Translations under genes and position numbers: made by a program
From: Parus major
Taxonomy: Eukaryota; Chordata; Aves; Passeriformes; Paridae
NCBI RefSeq assembly: GCF_001522545.3
Contig: NC_031781.1
Span: 8,561,487 to 8,625,486, forward strand
DNA length: 64,000 nucleotides
Direction of reading: 5' to 3'
Notes under the pieces: model-generated
Told to the model about the DNA's origin: nothing
The model's input: the letters and a program-made list of their open reading frames with translations, nothing else
Database searches by the model: none
In this document: positions 59,201-64,000 of the stretch, in pieces
How the letters are laid out: each line of letters starts with the position of its first letter
Position numbering within the stretch: position 1 is the first letter of the stretch

Positions 59201-60349
59201 CTAGCAGGGCTGCAGAGCTCGTGATCAAACGTTGGAGAGTGCTGAAAGGGAGGGACTGAACAGGTTGTCAGTCAAGTGTTTCCTCCACCATGAGGTCTGT
59301 GCAAGAGGGAGGTGCAGGCTTGTGTGTGAAGCCTTTTGTGTCTTGCAATTTTGAGGCACCATCTTTCAAAAGTGAGAGCTTACGTCCTTAACACAGAAAA
59401 AGCCTAACCCAGGGGGAAAAGACTTTTCTGTCCCTTAGTTCTGTCCACCTCTCCCTCCCTTCCCCTGTGTAAAACACTAAGCCCTTTGAAGGGTATTCAT
59501 CTCAGCAGAATAGCTTTTCCCTCTCTAAAGAGGTGATTGTGTGGGAATGCTCCAGAGACAACTGGTACAATTTTGCTTTGAGATAAGTGAGGCAGGAAGA
59601 GGAGTTAAACTGCTCTGGTCGAATGCACAATGAGCCTTTTAATGGACTTTGCTGTAGTAATTTGGGTTTTTTCTCTTTTCCTTTGATGCTGCTGCTAAGG
59701 AATGTTTAATTGTTCCCTTTCAGATGCTGTTGAAATTATTCCTGGGTCAGCTTCTAGTGCCTCCTCGATAAGCACAACATCCCTGGATACTTTGTACACT
59801 GCTTCTTCTGTATCTGAGACTGCTCTCCCAACAGCCACCTCCAGTCCTGCCAACACTCCACCCCCTGTCCCGAGCCGGAGCGTCCACACCACAATCACGC
59901 GCAATTTGGACAGCGGCTCTGTGACCCATTCCCGTTATGGGACTTCCTCAAAGGATACCAGCAAATCTCCCCAGTCCAAGAGGGTTGCCCCAGCACCGCC
60001 AGCTGAAGGGGGGACCCTGAGGTCCCACAATGTGGATGGGGAGAAGACTTCTCAGGTAAAGAAAACTGCCCCACCCCCCCCTGCAAGCCTGGATGCCTTC
60101 AGCAACCTCTGCCTGGAGGATAAGAAGGCAGCTGGGGTGGAGTCGCTGTCAGCAGAACCCGGTGGCCTGGTGGCCTCTGTACCCAAGACAATTGGTGCTG
60201 AACTGATCGAGCTGGTGCGCAGGAACACCCACCTCAGCTACGAGCTGTCCCGTGTGGCCATCGGCATTGTCATCGGCCACATCCAGACCTCTGTCCCCGC
60301 AACCAGCAGCATCATGGAGCAGATCCTCATCTCCGTGGTGGAGAGTAAG
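32099..60349 (+). CDS. NCKIPSD: NCK-interacting protein with SH3 domain (SPIN90), 5' part, first 5 coding exons
   Basis: SPIN90/WISH/DIP is a cytoplasmic actin regulator that binds NCK, N-WASP and mDia and activates the Arp2/3 complex to nucleate linear filaments. The exons 32099-32269, 52105-52217, 52962-53163, 57533-57620 and 59724-60349 join in frame to exactly 400 codons. An N-terminal SH3 domain (1-57) has ALYSF, the WW pair (34-35) and GYAPASYL. It is followed by a charged linker ([19 protein letters not shown]), PxxP-rich stretches ([20 protein letters not shown]), and the start of the conserved C-terminal helical domain ([14 protein letters not shown] to [12 protein letters not shown]). 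The human protein is about 720 residues, so roughly 320 C-terminal residues lie beyond the window. No disabling changes were seen. It lies downstream of IP6K2 in the same orientation, as in mammals. Confidence 0.95.
37206..37570 (-). mobile_element. CR1 LINE 3' fragments, minus strand, two stacked ends
   Basis: The stretch opens with CACAGAATCACAGAATAG, the reverse complement of the CR1 tail octamer repeat ATTCTATGATTCTGTG. The usual reversed CR1 3' end follows (TTCCATTGGGAGGGACTT). At 37289 a second, fuller 3' end begins (ACACAGAATAGTTTGGGTTG) and runs through GGATCTCTGGAGATCATCCA and CCTGGAGCAGGTGACAC. No complete ORF remains. The far boundary is approximate. CR1 copies are nearly always 5'-truncated, as here. 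Confidence 0.88.
48015..48058. repeat. 11-bp tandem repeat, four copies
   Basis: The unit CACTGCCCTGT occurs twice perfectly and then twice with one to three substitutions. It is a minor satellite-like slip in an intron with no apparent function. Confidence 0.8.
49228..49630 (+). mobile_element. CR1 LINE 3' fragment, plus strand
   Basis: The typical CR1 phrases appear in order: TTCAGCCTGGAGAAG, ACCTCATTGCCTCCAGTACT, AAACTGGAGAGTGGTGAGGC and GATCCCTTCCAACCCAAACC. It finishes with the tail CATTCTATGATTCC. It is 5'-truncated and its coding frame is broken. Confidence 0.9.
51050..51667 (+). mobile_element. CR1 LINE 3' fragment with ORF2 C-terminal remnant, plus strand
   Basis: Consensus-like CR1 phrases are seen: CACCTGGAGTTTTGTGTCCA, TTTGGGAAGGACATTGAGAT, GGCTGAGAGAGCTGGGGTTG and GTTGGATATTAGGAAAAAGT. 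The element ends in AGTGATTCTGTGATT. A 114-codon open frame (51252-51596) corresponds to the C-terminal end of the CR1 ORF2 product, with [15 protein letters not shown] and [13 protein letters not shown] recognisable. It is 5'-truncated, lacks the reverse transcriptase core and cannot move by itself. It ends about 440 bp before NCKIPSD exon 2. Confidence 0.92.
52105..52217 (+). CDS. NCKIPSD: NCKIPSD coding exon 2
   Basis: It encodes residues 58-94 plus two bases of Gln95. The segment [20 protein letters not shown] aligns closely with the mammalian linker after the SH3 domain, which reads as a short amphipathic helix. The donor is CA|GTAAGTG, and the Gln codon is completed by the next exon. 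Confidence 0.95.
52218..52961 (+). other. NCKIPSD: NCKIPSD intron 2 (0.74 kb)
   Basis: A U2-type intron with a GTAAGT donor and TTCTGTTTCAG acceptor. Nothing else is recognised. Confidence 0.85.
52962..53163 (+). CDS. NCKIPSD: NCKIPSD coding exon 3
   Basis: It encodes the end of Gln95 and residues 96-162, starting [13 protein letters not shown] and ending [16 protein letters not shown] and [18 protein letters not shown] match the mammalian protein well. The segment is Ser/Thr-rich and probably disordered. It ends in phase 0 at CAG|GTAACA. Confidence 0.95.
53164..57532 (+). other. NCKIPSD: NCKIPSD intron 3 (4.4 kb)
   Basis: A U2-type intron with a GTAACA donor and TTCCTTATAG acceptor. It contains an exon-like segment (57375-57432) with good splice signals, discussed as a finding. 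No repeat family was recognised. Confidence 0.75.
57375..57432 (+). other. NCKIPSD: Exon-like segment in NCKIPSD intron 3 (possible poison exon)
   Basis: It is preceded by a strong acceptor (CTTTGTTCTTCTAG) and followed by donor GAT|GTAAGG. Spliced directly to exon 3 (phase 0), it gives only four codons and then TAG, so its inclusion would truncate the protein. In the other possible entry phase it is open for 19 codons ([19 protein letters not shown]) and would lead in frame into the next exon, but no partner exon for that phase was found. Confidence 0.35.
57533..57620 (+). CDS. NCKIPSD: NCKIPSD coding exon 4 (proline-rich)
   Basis: It encodes residues 163-191 plus one base of Asn192, reading [20 protein letters not shown]. 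This corresponds to the mammalian proline-rich SH3-ligand segment with a following basic cluster thought to act in nuclear localisation. The seven-residue IPLPSSQ piece that precedes it in the longer human isoform is absent. The donor is AAAA|GTAAGG. Confidence 0.93.
57621..59723 (+). other. NCKIPSD: NCKIPSD intron 4 (2.1 kb)
   Basis: A U2-type intron with a GTAAGG donor and TTGTTCCCTTTCAG acceptor. It has no recognised repeat or gene content. Confidence 0.85.
59724..60349 (+). CDS. NCKIPSD: NCKIPSD coding exon 5
   Basis: It encodes the end of Asn192 and residues 193-400. A Ser/Thr-rich stretch ([16 protein letters not shown], conserved with mammals) is followed by [10 protein letters not shown] and further proline clusters ([19 protein letters not shown]). 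The start of the C-terminal helical, Arp2/3-binding domain follows: [20 protein letters not shown] and [20 protein letters not shown]. It ends VESK|GTAATG in phase 0, the same boundary position as in the mammalian sequence. Confidence 0.95.
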
Positions 60350-63300
60350 GTAATGTGTGTGAGGCTGGAGGGGGGACTGCTGCACACCACCTCCGAGCAT
60401 CACGGATGAGGTGTTATGAGCTCCTGATGTTTGGGATGAGAATGCAGCAAGGTCCCACAGGGAGAGGTGCTAGATGGGGGTAAATGTCCAGCCAGGGGAA
60501 CCAGGGGTTTGAGCCAGGTCCTAGTACTGTTAGCAGAGAAATAGAAAACAGGCGAGTTTATTCCCCAGATGAGCTGCAGATGTACAACATAACCTTGAGT
60601 TGGAGCATTAGCTTGAGCTTGTTCTAAATAAACCTTATGTCAAAATAATCCTGTATTTCTCCTTCTGCATCAGTCATTGAAATGGTGAATTGCACCTTTG
60701 CACCTCTGCTTTAGCTGGAAGGATAATAAATTTCAGCTCCCACTTGCTCAGTGCAGCCTTGAGGAGTGTGCATCATATAAACTTCTAAGATTGGAATTCC
60801 ATTGCTAATGGCAAGGTTATAATGAATTGTTCAGAGGCATTTGAATATGGAGAACTAATGACATTCAAATTTTGCATCAAATCATAATCTGGTTGACTGT
60901 TTACACTGAATAGAGGGCCCCATAAGCAATCATCAAGTCTTTGGTTGTGGCCATAACCCAGTAGTTAATTGCTTCCTTCTCCAGTAACAGTGCCCTGTCA
61001 ATGTGTGATTTAGATTTAGCAAAAAAATTCAGCTGTTTCAAGCAAATGTTCTGGCTCTGTCTTGCATGATGAGAAGTTTAGTTTTCTGTTTTTGCACCTT
61101 GTCCAAGATTTGGATATTATTTTTATCATTAATACCTGTACTCAGGACACAATAAACTTAATTCCACAGAAGTTATTTAGTGACAGGTTTCTGTGTAGGG
61201 GATTTGAAAGCTTCAGTTTCATGGCCATTGCTGCAGACCAGCCTGAAAAGGATGGGAAGAAAGTGATGATGGTGCAGGGAGGAGTATGGATCTTCTGGTA
61301 ACTGATGATACTTGTCATCTAGGACATCTGTGGGATTTTAAAATGACAGCAATGTATGGAGACACAGCAGAAGATTCTGTCCCATCTCATAATACCTCAT
61401 CATACCTATCTTGAGCAGTACTGCTTTCAGGAGAGCCTGGATGAACACAGTGCTCAGGTGTAAATGTTGTGGATCTGGTGTGCATTTTTTCTCGGCATCT
61501 CACACAGATGATATAACTCTGCTGATATGTGGGGGCCTGGTCCCAGGTGAGGTTGTTCATCTGGTATAGAAGACCAGCTCTAACAGTTGGAAGGGTGGTC
61601 ATGTGTCCTTGTGGTGTGGCTGCTCTGATGTAGCTTCACTAGTGTGGTTTAGTGGTACAAATTATTATTGTTGACTTTATGTTGTTCATTATACCAAATC
61701 ATTCCACTGTCTCAGGGGTTTCTATGTACAATTGTTGCTGAGTTGTCAGTTCTAGGTCAAGGACTTTTTTTCTTTAATTTGTAGCTTCTGAAATCCCTCT
61801 ACTCCCCAGCCCATGCAAGTACATGGGTAACTCATCTCTTGTATATTTTTCAAGGCTTTTCTTTGACTCCCTAAAACAGAGATAGCAGCTTTGATTTAAG
61901 GCTTTGGTCTACTCATAGTAGACACCATACCTGCTTCAACCTTTTTATCATGTTCTTTAATTAGTTTTATCCTTTCTATTCCTATTCCAGTCTTAATTTA
62001 AAGTCAGCTCACTAAATCAAGTCCAGAATCTATTACCTCACTTCTATCCTCAGTGCCTTCTGAAGGTTGAATAGTACTTCCATCTTACTTACCTTGCTGC
62101 TCCTCCAGTGTGGAGTCTGTACAGACACTTTTTTTTTAAGAGAATAAAAGATCCTGGGACAGCATCCTGCTGCTGCTTTTGAAGAGGTAATGTACGACTA
62201 AGTTAGGGGAACAGTAGAGACAAGGAGGATGCTGAGAAGATCACATCTTGGGAAAGACACTTCAGAGGTACCATACTATTTGGGGAACTTTGATCTGCAG
62301 GAGCAAATCTATCGGGTTGGCTTTCCTGTGTCAGCATTTGCCTGGCTTTGGGAATGGTCCCTCTTCTTGTCTATGAGCTAGCTCCTGATAAATGTCACAG
62401 AGACTGAGTAAGATGCACAAAGGGGCTGAAACCTCTTTTCAAAGGCAGCATTGCAGTGACTGTGTAAACTGGAGCTGGCTTTCATGGGACCTCAGTGGAA
62501 ATTTAGACATACATAAAGATGGTCTGGTCTTTGGGCTTCTAGAGAATCACTTGGATTAGTAGGTTTTGGTGATAAGTGATTGCCTTCAGCTCTGTTGGAT
62601 TATCTCCTGTCTGAGAGGAAGGGATGTCATGTACTGTAGATGTCAGGTCTAAGGAGGTTGAGTTTTGCAGATTTATTAGACTTAGGGTGAGACAACCAGA
62701 AGTGCCCAACGTTCAAGGTAGCTGCACCTTGAAAGGGAGAACTTGGAAACCACTTACCTGCTTTTTAAAATCACATTGCTGTGTTGTAGTTGTGACTCAG
62801 ACCCATGTTCTTGTTGCCTTAAATTTAAGCTTGAAGACTGCTGACAAAGATGTGTGATGTAGATTGGTCTTCTAGTTGAGCCCAGGCTGCTGAGTGGGGT
62901 CAAACTATTCCTGGATGTGTTGGAGATGGAAGAACAAATCAGAAAGTTGGTGTGGGAGGTGATGTGTTTCTGGAGAGCGTTTCCCTTGTAGTGCTGGGCT
63001 GTGACCTGCTCCAAACTGCCCATCACCAGCACCTGTTGTCCTCAACAAGCTCTGACAAACCTCTAATGTGTCTGAAACCGTCTCCTTCCCCTGAAGCTGC
63101 CTTCCTGTGCATTCATTGATCCAGCTTTGCTTAAAGGAGACTTGGTTTTGACAAGACACAAAGGCTGTTCTGGGGCTCAGCTTCTCCCTGGGGGAGCTCT
63201 GCCAGAGACAAGGGAAGGTCAGCAGGGCGAGTGCTTTCCAGGCCAAGTGCTTTGGCTAGGCTGTTAGGGACTCCTCAGTGAAATAGTGTAACAAAAAAAA

Positions 63301-64000
63301 CCCCTGCTGTATGATTTTGGGGCTCTTCTGGAGGGATGATGTGTGTACCCATGGTACTAATGATCCACTGCTCTTGCTGGTGGGGTGGGGGGAGAGAGGC
63401 ATGGGAGTGGGAAAAGAAGAAATGGCCAGGACAGCAGCTGGGTTTGCATGGCAGATATGGCCACCTCTGAGCAGTGTGGGTATGATAAAGTTCCCAAAGT
63501 GGTTTTGGGCTGCTCAGGAAGAATGAAATCCCTGTAGCAGCTTGTTCTGCTGGGCTGGGGTCAGAGAACTATTTGAAGCAGCAAGATAATGGAAAGTGGC
63601 ATTGTTAGAAATACAGAAACCTCCTTCTGCTTATGGGGTCCCCAGCAGATTCCTGGAAATGACCATGTGATGATGCTGCAGGTTGTAGCAGCTGCCAAAA
63701 TGTTTAATAAGCAGAGACCTGACCCTGGTGATGGGAGGGCTGAGATGGTGCTGAAAGTGCACTGAGACAGTGCAAGGTGTAGCTACATGGTCAGATGGAA
63801 GAGCTTGTTAATGGATTGATCTCATCCAAGTCCATCCAAGCTTGATGCTCAGTGGAGCCATTAAGGGCTGCAGATGAAGGATTGGAGGAAGGAGATTAGT
63901 GGTAAGAGGCTGAATAGAGTGATCATTAAAATGAATACTCATTAAAATGGTTATCCAAAAAGAGTCCCAGCAGTGAAATGAGGTAGGACTGGCCCTGCAG
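60350..64000 (+). other. NCKIPSD: NCKIPSD intron 5 (partial, runs off the window)
   Basis: The expected next segment of NCKIPSD (beginning with residues resembling DLSMALPSG) is not found in any frame, so the rest of the window is intron. No recognisable repeat family or gene was identified. The scattered open frames are short and without homology. Confidence 0.75.

Noticed and set aside
1..64000. CRISPR arrays, tRNA, rRNA or prokaryotic mobile elements
   Set aside because: No direct-repeat array, cloverleaf or rRNA-like sequence was noticed, and the gene structure is clearly vertebrate.

Overview
This is vertebrate nuclear DNA, most likely from a bird and possibly a songbird. Multi-exon genes are split by GT-AG introns and start at CpG islands. 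There are several truncated CR1 LINE copies and one ERVL-type LTR of a kind I recognise from avian genomes. The species call is inference from repeat type and protein similarity. There are no bacterial operons, CRISPR arrays or phage genes.

Two protein-coding genes are recognised, both on the + strand. IP6K2 (inositol hexakisphosphate kinase 2) is complete in its coding part: five coding exons between 16501 and 23438 join into a 424-residue protein carrying the inositol-polyphosphate-kinase motifs. A poly(A) signal lies at 23700. Two CpG-rich promoters are plausible, a distal one near 0.8-1.5 kb and a proximal one near 16.1-16.4 kb. The interval between them (1.1-16.4 kb) is best read as a long 5' untranslated intron holding an LTR. 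One IP6K2 intron (20084-21355) has a full U12-type (minor spliceosome) 5' splice site and branch point.

NCKIPSD (SPIN90/WISH/DIP), an SH3 actin regulator, starts at 32099 just after a 401-base assembly gap in its GC-rich promoter. Five coding exons (32099 to 60349) encode about the first 400 residues: the SH3 domain, the linker, the proline-rich segments and the beginning of the C-terminal helical domain. The remaining exons lie beyond the right edge. Its first intron is about 19.8 kb.

IP6K2 followed by NCKIPSD in the same orientation matches the order in mammals (human 3p21.31), so the block is conserved synteny. The genes are not functionally coupled in any obvious way: one makes inositol pyrophosphates, the other controls actin nucleation. 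The rest is intron or intergenic DNA with CR1 fragments, small simple repeats and a few exon-like or palindromic signals. I found no convincing new multi-gene system. The most notable signals are the U12 intron, a possible poison exon in NCKIPSD, and an overlapping upstream ORF at the IP6K2 start.
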